Below, one piece after another: positions 1-11,985 of a DNA stretch of 64,000 nucleotides. The notes beneath the pieces were generated by a model that did no database searches, was not told where the DNA came from, and worked only from the letters and a program-made list of their open reading frames with translations. Origin of the DNA: Nepenthes gracilis. Taxonomy: Eukaryota > Streptophyta > Magnoliopsida > Caryophyllales > Nepenthaceae. The stretch's first letter is position 1. The number at the start of each line of letters is the position of its first letter. Made by a program: the position numbers and the translations under genes. The stretch spans positions 5,893,041-5,957,040 of the forward strand of contig BSYO01000038.1 of assembly GCA_033239525.1 (NCBI GenBank), written 5' to 3'.

Positions 1-1250
1 AATACCAAGGCTAGTGCAGTTTTCTTTACCTGAGTATATCTAATTTTCTAATCAATTAGTATTTGGCTAATCTAATAAATTGGCCTCTGAAGTTTTTATC
101 CTTCCCTGACAAAAATGGCAATTAAGTTAGTGTTTCATATGGCCATGTGCAAGAATAGGCCTTCACCATTTTTAGGGAGAGTCAATCAAGGTGAGTGCAC
201 CAGATACTTCTTCAATTCTTGGAATTCTCGTTGGCTCTCGTCCATCTATTGAAAGCCATTTGTTTTGGCTCCCCTTAAGGTTTTAAAGAAAGGAAAATAT
301 TTTTTGATAGGTTTAGTTACGAATTGCAGCAATGCTGCCAACCATTTGGTGAGCCTTTGGATTTCAAAAGACCATCTTAGGTGGTTCCATATGTAAGAGG
401 GCTTTGAGTTTTTTTTTTTTTTAGGGGTTGGCTTCAATACTACATTATGAAATAATAAATTCTAAGAACTTACTTGAAATAACCCCCAAAACTCACTTAG
501 GTTCAAATTCATCTGGTAGTTTCTAAGTGCAACAAATGCTTTTGCAAGTTCTTTAATGTATTCATATGTTTTTATACTTTTATCTAACATACCATCCACA
601 TAGACCTCCAAGTTTCCCCCTACTTGTTCAAATATTTTATTTATAATTTTCTGATATGTTGTGCCAACATTCTTCAAACTAAAAGACATTTTGTAATAAC
701 AAGTCCATTGGTCCATCACGAAAAAAGTCATTTCCTTGTCCCATTGGTCTATCCAAATTTGTTTGTACCTTGAGTAGGCATCCATAAATCTTAGTATTTA
801 CCGACTTGAAATCGAGTCTACTAGCTAGTCAATCCTTAAAAGAGAGAAGCTGTCTTTAGCGCATATTTTCTTCATATTGGTGAAATCTATGCACATTAAT
901 TACATTTCATTGCTTTTTTTTTTTTTTTCTCTAAAACGACATTGGATAACCAATATGAATATTGAACTTCCTTAATAGATGTGATGTCAGTTAGTTTCTT
1001 GACTTCTTGTACAACCACAAATTTTTCTACGGAATAGTTCTGACTTTTTTGTCAAATAGGTTTGTACTCAGGGATAAGACTCATTTTATGAGTCATCATC
1101 TCTATCCATATACCAAACATATATATTTGTATCCAATCAAAAATGTCCAAGTTTCTCTATAGAAAATCACTAGTTGTTTCAAATCATAATCCAAAGATGG
1201 TTCAATTTGAATGAAGTTATTTGGATCTTTTATGACTAGTAGAACTTTAA
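1..1250 (-). pseudogene. Ty3/gypsy pol relic (RT to RNase H), cut by the left window edge
   Basis: Read on the minus strand, this is a decayed Ty3/gypsy polyprotein in normal order. An RT N-terminal part lies near 1230-910 (IKEVQYSYWLSNVV, then CIDFTN). The RT core follows at 785-462, with MDAYSRY and the active-site line EVYVDGML, where the usual YVDD has become YVDG. The RT/RNase H connector (QRLTKWLAAL) is near 340, and RNase H-like sequence reaches base 1 (TALALV). Stop codons and small frame changes interrupt it, so it cannot encode an active enzyme. The motif set resembles the Tat/Athila-type elements of plants and gypsy2 at 38-49 kb. No LTR is visible. Gag and protease should lie at higher coordinates, but I could not recognise them. 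Confidence 0.8.
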
Positions 1251-3331
1251 ATGGTGTTTTGCCATGTTGACCTTGTTGCAGAAAAGCTGAAGGGATTGAA
1301 CTATTAATCTAAGTTAAATAGGAGCTTTGGCCAGGAATTCAGTCCCACTTAACCTCTTTAATTCCGTATTTAGTTATAAATTTTACTTTCAAATAAATGA
1401 TAGAGGTTACACCTTCAATGTTCCTAAACATGATTAGTACGTGACTTATAAATGTATGATTCTTAGTACTTGGACCGACTCATTGTTTACCCATACAACA
1501 TCCGTTGAATGGTTCCATTTGATGACATTGCATCCCTAACTACGTGAACACATCAAAACAAATAGTGTTTTTTAAGCTTTTATTATTGATTAAGACTCAT
1601 TTTAATTGGTAATCATTATTTCTATCAGCAACAAGTATAGATATAATAAAAAGATCAGAATAATGGAAACTCATATGCATCATATCATTGTTGCAAAAAT
1701 TATTGAAATCATTCCTTATCTTTATTTTCTATCTCTTATTAAAGGAAGCTTCATTTAAGTGTTCCTAAGCTATTTTATCTATTGGTTTAGTGGGCATCAT
1801 ATCAACAACTCCAGCCACCACTGATTTTTGTGGGTGTTTGAGTGATTCTCTGCCATCATCATTTTTTTCTAGATCTATTAAGGATTTCGTAAGAAAGTTT
1901 TGAGGTACGTTTTTTTAATCAGGGATTCAATCACCTTTTATAGTGTCTTACAGCTTTCAACACTGTCCCAAACTAGATTTGTATCATAACATTTTTTTGG
2001 ATGTTCGTGAGGAGTGTAAGGCACAAAGGTTTGAATGTTTTATTTGTATCTTGCTCGATCCTTTATTGATTTGGGAAGCCATGGGAAGGTTGACTGTCAT
2101 TATTCCTTCTCTTTCTCTTTCATGTTGTCCTTGACGCAATGCATATCCTGAACACACTGACTGTTTGGCATTATTTGCCCCTTCTATTACAATATAGGCC
2201 TACGTTATCAATTTTGCCTCCACAAATGTCTAGGAATCTTACTATATAAGTGACTTGCAAAAGTCACCCAATCGGATTATTATCATAAAGGCATTTTCAA
2301 CACATTGGTGAGCTTTGAAATTCTTCAAGCATCAACATTGACACGGGCAAGGAAGTGTTTTAGGCTCTTATTTGGAGCTTGCTTGTCCCAGCTAGATGTT
2401 AAGGTTGTTTTTTTTTCCTCGAATTAAAAGCAAAGTGGGATTAGAATTAGTCGACTGATTCCTAAATTGTCCCATTATGGCATGTAGAACTAAATAAGAG
2501 TGTCTTTTTTAAGGTTAAATGAAAATAAAGACAGAAAAAATGTGTTTCCTAAATTCTAAAAACCAAAAAGAGTATGAAAATGGTCAAAGTGATCTATTAG
2601 ATCAGCATTCCTATTATAAAGTTCTAAAGTTGGCATCTTAAATTTTGGAAGAAATATATACCTCTTCACTTTCGGGGTAAAAATATTATAGCCTAACTGT
2701 GCTACATGACTAGCAAGGTCTCCCCAGAATATCTACTTTTCTATTCTTTATATTGTTTTCTCTACTACAATTGTGGATACTATCCTTTTTGTGTTAAGAA
2801 AAGTCAACTCTGAGTGATTGGTGGACATGTCTAGTATCTGCCGAGCCGAGAGAACTTAAGAAATATTGGTGCAAGACCCCCTTCCTAAAGAGAATATCAT
2901 CTAAATCTCTTGCATATCAAGGATTTTGTCTTTCAGATGTCCCTTCCCTATATCCAAAATTAAGGTGGCTTCTAAACTAGACGAGATAAGGTGGTAGGGC
3001 GCCTTGTGAACCACTGGAGGCATATGCTAGGCTTGTTTTTTTTTGAGCTGTTACTTTCTAGTTCTTTAGAGTAAAGTAATAGGACCTCAATCTGATGGGA
3101 TTCATCCCTAAATCTATCCTATGGGGACTTGAGTAAATGTGACATCTTAAAGTCGAATAGCCATTGTTCTGATATTCAATGCTATTAAAGAATGATTGCT
3201 CAGTTATATTTCATTGTTTGTAGGGATGTCATAAGAAGGAATGCTTCAAGAACGTTAACTAGATTAGCCATATCCATGAATGTTTACCACGGCTTATGAT
3301 TTGTGGACCTTTGTAAGTATTTTTGAAATTT
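1251..3331. other. Unassigned DNA between the pol relic and copia1
   Basis: About 2 kb of moderately AT-rich DNA without a convincing gene on either strand. The small open frames here match nothing I recognise. It may be the decayed 5' part of the minus-strand Ty3 relic, but I found no protease, zinc knuckle or LTR. Confidence 0.4.
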
Positions 3332-3336
3332 ACAAG

Positions 3337-4356
3337 TATTAGGGTCATTTTTATGATTAGTATATTCCGTGACCATATGTAATCCTGTATCGATATCGAG
3401 TTGTGTTTCGTCAAAGTGCTGCATCAATATATTTCCGTAACTGTCTGTTTCGGCTTTCAGGAATATTGCGTCTAATGTGAGCTCTCCATCCACTCGAGCC
3501 CAAAATCCTGAAGCCTTGCGCTCGCCGTGAGCTCGAGTACAAAATCCCAAAATGACCCACTCGCTGTTTATCTCCTTCTCGCTCGAGCACACATAGGATT
3601 TTTCACGAAACCCTTCATGCGCTTGTCCCGCGCTCGAGCGCTATTGCAACGGGTAAATTTTGTAAAACTATTTTTCAAGCCTTCTATATATATTCACCTT
3701 AATTTTTTTATCCTAACTTTTGACTGAGCATTTTAGAACACCTCTTCTTGAGAAACATTCAACTTTTACTTCTCTAATCTCGTTTCAATTGAGAAAACCG
3801 ATCATTTATCATTATGCTTCATGTACTAACAAGTTTTCTCAACACCTTCTCTTTACTGATCCATTATTGCCATCCTTCTACCTTCTTTGGTGATATCGGT
3901 ACGTTGAAGAGGGGAACCCGATCGTACTCACGACTTTAAGTGGTTCAAAGAGGGAAGATTGACGTGACGTGAAGACCGAAAGGTGTCCGATTCCGTTGCC
4001 GCGAACAAATTCAATGAGTTCCTAGGTAGGGATTATAAGACGGAGTCACCCAAGTTAGCATGTCATTACCACCGGTTTATAAGTTAATTTTTATAGTACA
4101 TTTTTTTACTAGCCGTTGAAACCGGAAGGGTTTTTCTCGATTACCGTAGGTATCGAGTTTTTTCTTCGTCACCAAAAAATTGTATCTTTTTATTATTACT
4201 TATTATCATATATATTTTGTATGCTTATTATTATTGTTGGCATTTAGAAATAAATATTCATTACGTATATTGAATATTTAATTTTTTACTACTTTCGCTA
4301 TTATTATACGGGGTCAAAATATTGTTGTATAATTTTGGACAAAAAGTCATTTTTAA
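3337..4356 (+). repeat. copia1 5' LTR
   Basis: 1020-bp LTR, aligned along its length with 11986-13018. It has four CTCGAG-containing GC boxes (about 3493-3635), a TATA-like run CTATATATAT near 3684 and an AT-rich 3' third. The first two bases are TA instead of TG, and the last two AA instead of CA. Confidence 0.88.
3684..3694 (+). promoter_or_regulatory. Probable TATA box of the copia1 5' LTR
   Basis: CTATATATAT follows the CTCGAG-rich block by about 50 bp. The same arrangement occurs in the 3' LTR near 12341 and, inverted, in copia2. Confidence 0.5.
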
Positions 4357-4358
4357 TT

Positions 4359-4371
4359 TGTATCAGAAGCT
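4359..4371 (+). other. copia1 primer-binding site (initiator tRNA-Met type)
   Basis: TGTATCAGAAGC begins two bases after the 5' LTR. It matches the plant copia PBS TGGTATCAGAGC except for one missing G and one extra A. Confidence 0.7.
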
Positions 4372-4397
4372 CACCCCAATTCAAGACCCTGATTTAG

Positions 4398-6180
4398 ATG
4401 CATACTATTCAATCATTGTCTGTTCCGCCCTATTTTGATGAGACCAATTATGCGTACTGGAAAGTACGTATGAGAGCGTTTCCAAAATCAATGGATGAGC
4501 GAAATTGGGCTAGTATCCAAATTGGATAGACTCCACCCATAAATTCCACCGATGACGAACCAAAAGTTTTATCTTTGTGGATTAAAGAGGAACTTGATAC
4601 ATGTAATTGGAATAGTAAAGGGTTACATGTTATTTTTATGGCCGTTTCTCCTAAAGAATTTAAATGTATTTCTATGTGTGAGAAATCAAAAGAGGCTTGG
4701 GATATTCTTGAAATTATCCATGAATGAACTAAACTGATTAAAAATTTAAAATTTTAAATGCTAACCACTAAATTTTGAAGAAATACGAATAAAAGATGAC
4801 AAAACATTTAATAAATTTGATGTAAAATTGAATGACATTGTAAATTCTATATTCAATTTAGGAGAACGTATTATTGAGAATAGAATTGCTCGAAAAATTC
4901 TACGATCTTTGCCTGAACATTTTAGACCAAAAGTCACTGTCATTGAAGAAAGTAAAGATCTAAATAAATTAAAAATAGAAGAACTTGTAGGGTCCCTTTA
5001 AACCTATGAACACACTCTTCCTTAATCGAAAAGAAATAAATCAATTACCCTGAAAACAGTAAAGGAAGAGAAAGATCATCACTCAGACAATGAATCATGT
5101 AGTGATGAGGATTTTGCACTGTTCGTAAAAAATTTTAAGAAATTTCTTAAAAATAAGAATAGCAAACGACCCTCCAAATGAATTGATCTATCTCACACTT
5201 CAATCAAAAAGGATAAAAAAAAGAAATTAAATATTTTAAAAATAAGAAACCCCAAGGAATCCAATGCCATAAATGCCACGGCTTCGATCATATCCGGACT
5301 GAATGCCCAAATTGTAAGTGTCAAAAAGGAAAAGCTTTAAATGTGTCTCTAATGGATGATGAAGGTGATACAAACCACAATGAAAAATCCTCCGAAAATG
5401 ATGAAGCAAATTATATAGCATTCAAGACACCTATAATTAGTAGTGACGAGGCCACCAGTGCACCTCCCAAACAGTCAGATTCTTTTCATGAAGAATCTGA
5501 TAATAATTTTGATGGATTTTAAGAAATATATGATAAACTGTTTAGAAAATATTTGAAAGTAAAAAAACAAATAAAAATTTAAATAATAAATTCATCGACC
5601 TGAAAAGAGAAAAGGATGAAGTTATGACAAAATTGAAGGGTGCCACTATTACTCATCATGATCTGAAAGTGAAAAATAGTTTCTTAATCGCTAAAATTAA
5701 TTCTCTAGAAGTGGAGTTTGAAAATACTAAGAATGATCTAAAAAAATTCTTAAGTGGAACTCAAAAATTTGACTATATATTATGGCTTGGGAAAGTTGTT
5801 AGTAATAAAAAGGGTTTGGGGTATGTTAAAAAAATTTTCTAACACAATCCACAACCTAAAACTATTTTTGTTCTCGCCACACAAATTTTACTCAAAAATA
5901 CTAAAATATCCAAAGTTAATAAAACTGTGTCTCAATGTGTGAAGAAAAGATTTGGCTCAAATTCTTTGCCTAATCTACATAGTGAAAAGGTCATGAACAA
6001 ACCCTCAAAAACTTACAAGTCATCTACCAATTTCAATCAAAGATTTATGAACAGTTCTCCCATACCTAAGTTTGTGCCTACCTATATGCGTGTGGAAAAG
6101 TTGGGCACATCCATCCTCGACACTACACCATGAATCTTCTATACAATCAAAGACAATGACTAAAAATGAATAAACTTGTT
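4398..6180 (+). pseudogene. gag: copia1 gag (UBN2-type capsid plus CCHC zinc knuckle)
   Basis: Gag forms the particle that packages element RNA. From the ATG at 4398 the frame gives a copia capsid start (FDETNYAYWKVRMRAF). The capsid domain continues to about 5000 with in-frame stops (near 4527 and 4725). An acidic/lysine-rich stretch follows, then a well-preserved zinc knuckle at 5265-5306 in another frame (C-HK-C-HGFD-H-IRTE-C, the CX2CX4HX4C pattern). A lysine-rich coiled-coil-like segment (5560-6130) leads to protease. Several nonsense and frame changes make it a pseudogene. The copia3 gag at 17361-18738 is similar. Confidence 0.8.
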
Positions 6181-6309
6181 GATCACATTAAACAATTGAA
6201 TGAACAAGTAAAAATGTTGAATTAGAAAATAAATTCGTGGAGAAAAATCTGGATAAAGAAAAGTGAGCTCAAATACTCTTCAAAAACATATCCATGTAAT
6301 GTTGCTCAT

Positions 6310-7878
6310 ATTGCCTTAAAAGCTCAAAATCAATACATGTGGTACTTGGATAGTGGATGCTCTTGACACATTTGTGAAAATAAAGCCAAATTTTCCTTAA
6401 TGTCAGACCATTCTGATGGGACAGTTGTCTTTGGCGATGGCACAAGAGCCCCTATTCTTGGCCAAGGTCTGATCTATATCTCTGGGCTCTCAAAGCCCTT
6501 GTGATATCTTGTACGTCTTAGGGTTGAAATTTAACCTCTTAAGTATTAGTCAATTTTGTGATGATAATTTTGAGGTCCGATTTTTTCAAAATAAATGCTC
6601 CATCTACGACACAAATAGCTCGATTGTCTTAGAGGGAAAGAAAACTCCCGATAATCTTTATGGCATCGAGTCAGACCACATTCTTGAATGTAACTCCGCT
6701 AAAGTTGACACCACAGAATTATGGCATTAACGCCTTGACCACTTAAATTTTAAAAACCTATCAAAAATTTTGAAGAAAAGCTGTGTTGAAGGGCTCCCTA
6801 AACTATTAAATGTAAATCATCATGTGTGTAGTCCTTGTCAATTAAGAAAACAAATTAGAACAAGTCACTCATCTCATAATGACATCCACTCATCTCGACC
6901 CATTGAATTAATTCACATGAATCTTATGGGGCCTTTTAGAACTGAAAGTCTATGTGGCAAAAAGTATATTTTAGTGGTTGCTGTGGTTATTCTAAATATT
7001 CTTGTATAGATCTTATCTGAAAAAAGTCTAACACATTTGACAACGTAAAAGTTTTATGTAAAAAACATACTAATAAAAAAGGAACTTCTATTATTAGAAT
7101 TTGAAGTGACGATGGTAAGGAGTTTGAAAATTTTAATTTTGAAACATTTTATAATGCTGAAGGAATTCACCATGAATTCTCTTCCCCCATCACCCCTCAA
7201 CAAAATGGGATTGTTAAACATAAAAATCGGGTTATTCAAGAAATGGCCAGAACTATGATACAGTGTAAGAATATTGCCATGCTCTTTTGGGGTGAGGTCG
7301 TGAGTACGACTTGTCACATAATCAATCAGGTCTACCTAAGACCCAAGATAGAAACAACCCCTTATGAACTTTGGAAAGGAAAGAAATCCAATATTAAATA
7401 TTTCCATATCTTCGGTAATCAATACTTTATTTTATGAGATAGAAAAAATTTAGGTAAGTTCGACTCAAAAAGTAATAACGGAATATTCTTGGGATATTTT
7501 CTAACTAGTCGAGCCTATTAAGTCTTCAATTTAAGGACTCAAACGGTTATGGAATCCATATATATTGTTGTGAATGATATCCCTCATGAGCATTCTAAAA
7601 GCGCTGGCCGTTCTAATAAAGATAATGATCATGTTCATTCTTCACCCGACTTATCATTTCCTGATATTCGGCAAATAACTCCTAACACCATTCCTACAAA
7701 GGAACCTTCTGCCATAGTTAAGCTCAATCATCTAAAGGACCTTATGTTAGGCGATGTAAGTGAAGGTATGAGGTTGCTCTACCGTATTCTAAACCAACTC
7801 ACCTATACCTGTTATGTCTCTCACATCGAGCCAAAAAGGATAGAAAAGGTCTTGTCGATGAGTGCTGGACAAATGTGA
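6310..7878 (+). pseudogene. pol: copia1 protease and integrase
   Basis: The aspartic protease signature WYLDSGCS is at 6340-6363 and is followed at once by a stop codon. A GAG_pre-integrase region follows (LLSISQFCDD near 6540), then the integrase zinc-binding segment (RLDHLNF about 6735, C-x2-C about 6833-6842). The first catalytic Asp appears replaced by Asn (HMNLMGP near 6915). The second block is DDGKEFENF near 7110, followed by PQQNGIVKHKNR near 7200. The C-terminal part runs to about 7880. Protein order and motifs are those of Ty1/copia. Frame changes and stops occur in every domain. Confidence 0.8.
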
Positions 7879-9459
7879 TACATGAAGAATTAAATCAATT
7901 TGTGAGGAATGATATATGGTCCTTGGTTCCCCGTCCTACACATACAAATGTCATTGGGACCAAGTGGATCTTTAAAAATAAAACTGATGAAAATGAAAAT
8001 ATCACTCGAAATAAAGCTCGCCTTATTATTCAAGGATATACCCAAGTGGAAGTCTTTAATTATGACGAGACTTTTGCCCCTGTGGCTCGTCTAAAGTCTA
8101 TCAGTATTTTTCTATCTATTACTTGTATCATGAGATTTAAATTGTATTAAATGGATGTAAAAAGTGCATTCTTAAATAGTTTCATTCAAGAGGAAGTCTA
8201 TGTGGAACAACCAAAGGGGTTTGTGAATCCTGTATTTTCGGACGATGTGCACAAGCTAAAAAAGGCTCTATACGGACTCAAGCAAGCTTCCAGAGCTTGG
8301 TACGAGCGTCTCACATCGTACCTCAATGATCATGATTTATTTTGGGACAGTTTTGATAAAACTTTATTTGTAAAAATGACTGAAAAGTATATGTTGGTAA
8401 CCCAAGTTTATGTTGAAGACATTATTTTTGGTGCTACCGTAGACTCCCATGCTCATTCCTTTACAGACTGTATGGCTTCAGAATTCGAAATAAGTATGGT
8501 CGGAGAACTTACATACTTCCTTAGCTCACAAATTCGGCAATTCTCTTACGGTACCTTTATTTCCCAAGCCAAATATGCCAATGACCTTACCAAGCGCTTC
8601 AATCTTGATAACTCCAAACATACCAAGTAACCCATAAGCACTTCCTCAAAACTAGATCGCGATCCTGCATGTAAGAGCGTTGATCCAACTCTTTATAGAA
8701 GTATAAACGATAGTCTCCTGTATTTGACTGCTAGCCGACCCAATATTGCATTTAGTGTCGGTGTCTTCACCAGATATCAATCCGATCCAAAAGAATCTCA
8801 TTTAATTGCTGTTAAGCGTATTATTCACTACATCAATGGGACTTCTGATTATGGAATTCTCTTCTCTAACGACTCAAATTTTGCCTTAGCTGGATATTTC
8901 GATGCCGATTGGGATAAAAATATTGATGATCAAAAGAGCACCGGATCAAAAGAGCACCTTCGGTGGATATTTTTATGTTGGCTCCAATCTATTGACTTGG
9001 ATGAGTAAGAAATAAAATTCCATCACATTATTTACAACTGAAGCCGAATACATTGCCGCAAAAAGTTGTTGCACACAACTCCTATGGATGAAGCAAATGC
9101 ATCTTGATTACGGTATTGTCCAAAATACTATGCTAATTTATTGTAACAATACTAGTATTTTAAATATTTTTAAAAATCCAGTCCAACACTCCCGTACCAA
9201 ATATATCGATATTCGGCATCATTTCATTTGTAATCTTCTGGAAACTCAAGTTATATCACTTGAATATATTCTAACTGACAACCAACAGGCCGACAGTCTC
9301 ACCAAATCCTTAGATAGTGTGCATTTTGAATTTTTGAAAACAGCCATTGGCGTGTGTTCGTCACCCGACGAATGGCGCATATGTTTTTCTCAAAAAGGTG
9401 AGAAAGTGAAATTTTTTTGGATGAATTTTTCATTAAATGGGAAAATTTTTTATATATAG
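7875..9459 (+). pseudogene. pol: copia1 reverse transcriptase and RNase H
   Basis: RT begins near 7875 (NDIWSLVPRP, then IGTKWIFKNK). It runs through MDVKSAFLN at 8151 and LYGLKQASRAWYERL near 8270 to the active site QVYVEDIIFG near 8405, where the usual YVDD is YVED. RNase H is present from SRPNIAFSVGV (8730) through AGYFDADWD, TEAEYIAAKSCC and HIDIRHHF-like sequence to QADSLTKSL (about 9290). A 15-bp duplication with a 16-bp offset (8928-8958) shifts the frame in RNase H. The last residues (CSSPDEWR) match the end of the copia2 RNase H. Confidence 0.85.
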
Positions 9460-10314
9460 ATTTTTGTCATTTTCTTACACCACACATAAAATACAAAACA
9501 AACAAAAAAAATAAAAATAAAAAATAGGGCATGCACTCTGTGCGTTGGCCTACCATGGGCTCGAGCACACACTACTCCTCTTTATCTTCCAACGAGCAGC
9601 GTGCGCAGCCCAAACCCCTGCTCCGCTTCCTCTCTGCTCGCACGATTTCCTCTCGCTGACTACCTCTCTCTCTCTCATGCACCTCGAGATTTACCCCTTT
9701 TCCTCTCCATTGTGGGCATCCTCGAAGTAATTTCTCTCCTTCCACTTTTTCTTCTCCTCTGTTGTGTCGTCCACCATTAATGGTGTCGCCAGCCCCTTTT
9801 CTATTCATTTTTGGCTGGCTTTCCTTATGGGTCATCATTTACTTGCCTACTTGCTCTAGATCCACTAGTTATTGCATGGATTTAGTGCACCAGCCGTGGA
9901 GCTTGTGCCTCCCCTGTTTCATGTCTCTCACGGTGCCATTAATGGTGCCTCCTTGCCTTTCTCCACCACCAGTGGTTAGGCGGCCGAACCCACAAGTGTG
10001 TGTGGTACTCCCTAACTGTGAAGATCGGTCGGCATCGGTGATTGAGGGTGACGGTGCTCCGCTGGACCTCTGGCACTGCGCTAGTTTCCTTCTCGATGCC
10101 ACTCAGGCAGCTGCTTTGAGCCACCAGCCGCTGTGCTCCCTTCGTGCCGCCTTCACACACCCAGCACACAACATGGCCCACACATTCACATTCCTACAAA
10201 AAAGGGGGGAGAACGAAATAGGGGCACCAATCAACAAATATCTATATATAATTAAACGCGGTTACCGATATAACCTTCTTTAAGTATACTTAAAATTTTT
10301 TTTGTCTCTTTCAG
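9460..10314 (+). other. copia1 spacer between pol and the env-like ORF, with a candidate splice acceptor
   Basis: C+T-rich, fairly GC-rich DNA with no recognisable protein; one CTCGAG box at about 9558. Its end, at 10297-10314, is a polypyrimidine run closing in TTTCAG right before the env-like reading frame, a good 3' splice-site shape. A TATA-like TATATATAATT lies near 10240. Either signal could allow separate expression of the next ORF. Both are inferences from sequence shape. Confidence 0.45.
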
Positions 10315-11480
10315 ATGTTGACCTTGAGAAAATCCATGGAGTAAAAATCAATCGGCCTAGTGGGCCCTCCACTCCTGATCGTTTTATCAATCCAGAGGCT
10401 AAAGCCTTATTTACCACCCACATTCCCATCGGCAACTCTCCATTAAACGGGAAGTCCATCTTGACTCCCTCGACCCCTACATATCTTCTGTCTTCACTAA
10501 TTGCCGTTGGGAGCCGGCCCTCACCAATTTAATTGCTCTGTCTCTTATTCTTATTCAAAAGTTCTATTCTAATATTCACAAGACTTCCTTCGATTCCTTC
10601 TCCACCTTCGTGCAGGGGGCATGCATCTAGATTACTCCGGATGTAATAGCAACTGTTCTTGGCCTTCCTTGGGTGATCAACCCAACCTACCATTTTCCTC
10701 CATTCTCCCAACTTCATCCAAATGAGGTTGCTACATTCCTCCATGGTGCCCCATGGAATGAAATGGGCGAGCCTTTAAGACTTTCTTTCTCTCTTCTCGA
10801 TGTCTGCTCATGAGCCGCATCATGCTCACGAATTTTTTTCCTATCTCTCACTTTTCGTTCATTCCCATGAACAAAGCCTTGTTTCTATATACTCTGCTGA
10901 GTGGTCGGCACATCGACTTGTCTTCCCACATCGCTTCTCACATTATCTCCCACTTCACCACCCGTAAAGAGGATAATCTATCCCACGGGTGTGTTATTCA
11001 GCGGCTGCTTGCTGGCCTCGATCATTCTTTTTCCAACCTTCCTCGTCTCCAACTCGCTCACCCTATCACCTCTACCACCATTGCTCAGAGTTATTTCCAT
11101 TCGAGTCGATTTGCTATAGACCCCCAGGAGCCGTTCGATGAACATCTCCCTACAGTGCCTCCCCATCCACCTGAGGATGGTCCATCTTGCTCTACATCTT
11201 CCTTCCCTAACCCCTCGGTTCTGGACCGTCTACTCCTCACCAGCACTCCATCTCCTCCTCAACGGCTCTGATGGACCAGCTGTCCCGTCTTGCCAAGTGA
11301 TTTGAGCATTTGTATTCCTCGTAGAAACGGATTCTTGCTTCCTAATCTCAACTATAGTTGCATATGCTTGCTGGTTTTGAGCATTTGGATGGTCGCTTTG
11401 CTACCCAGGAGGCTGAGTTTCGACGATGGCGGCGTTATTATAGTCATCCACCTTCCGACGATTCTTCTGCTGACGAGTGA
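10303..11480 (+). pseudogene. copia1 env-like extra ORF with a plant transposon protein domain
   Basis: The first open part (10303-10530, VDLEKIHGVKI) begins at the putative splice acceptor. After frame changes, the strongest segment is 10600-11060: TPDVIATVLGLPWV, later NKALFLYTLLSGRHIDLSSH. These resemble the 'putative plant transposon protein' domain found in plant retroelements (TINRLLGLP- and AVLLYAILTGRSIDV-type motifs). A proline/serine-rich tail follows (DPQEPFDEHLPTVPPH near 11120), then a short helical end (MDQLSRLAK). Position after pol is where Sireviruses carry env-like genes. I see no clear signal peptide or membrane anchor. The tail, but not the domain, survives in copia2. Function is unknown. 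Confidence 0.6.
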
Positions 11481-11499
11481 TCTCTTCTCTTTAACTCTT

Positions 11500-11985
11500 C
11501 GTGACAAAAAGGGGGAGATCCATTTCATTTTGATAAGGGGAGACCCTATGTACTTTGGAGGGAGCCGTTATTCTTTATGTTAGAGGGAGACATTGCTAAT
11601 TTTGTTAGGGGGAGCTCTTCTTGAATCTTTGTGCTACTTGTATTTCCTTTACTGTCTTGCCATTCATTTATTTTACTATTGCATGTTATTTCTCTTCTTC
11701 TATTATTACCGTCTTATTATATTATCATGTATTATGTCTTTTTGTACTAACCCTATTTGACCAGATAACACCGTTATAGTATCAACGTGGCAGTCACAGT
11801 ATCGACATAGCAGTGCTAGTGTAGATTTTTATATTTTCTTATTATATTATTTATATTTCTCACTAAGTGCAGATTTTTATGTACACGGGTTTGATTTCGA
11901 TGGTTTCTGAACCCGTACTTCCCTTGTAATTTTTTATTATTTTCTCTTTTCTGAGTTTTGTCATGAAATTACAAAATGGGGAGAC
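11500..11985 (+). other. copia1 cluster of polypurine tracts before the 3' LTR
   Basis: PPT-like tracts occur near 11505 (AAAAAGGGGGAGA), 11534 (AAGGGGAGA), 11582 (AGAGGGAGA), 11606 (AGGGGGAG) and directly before the LTR at 11975 (AATGGGGAGA). The last should prime plus-strand synthesis. Multiple PPT copies are a known Sirevirus feature, and copia2 has the same arrangement. Confidence 0.75.

Noticed and set aside
3284..3592. 102-codon minus-strand frame, with similar frames at 12073-12309 and 56418-56741
   Set aside because: All three cover the same part of the copia1/copia2 LTRs, so they reflect LTR homology and GC-rich CTCGAG boxes rather than a gene.
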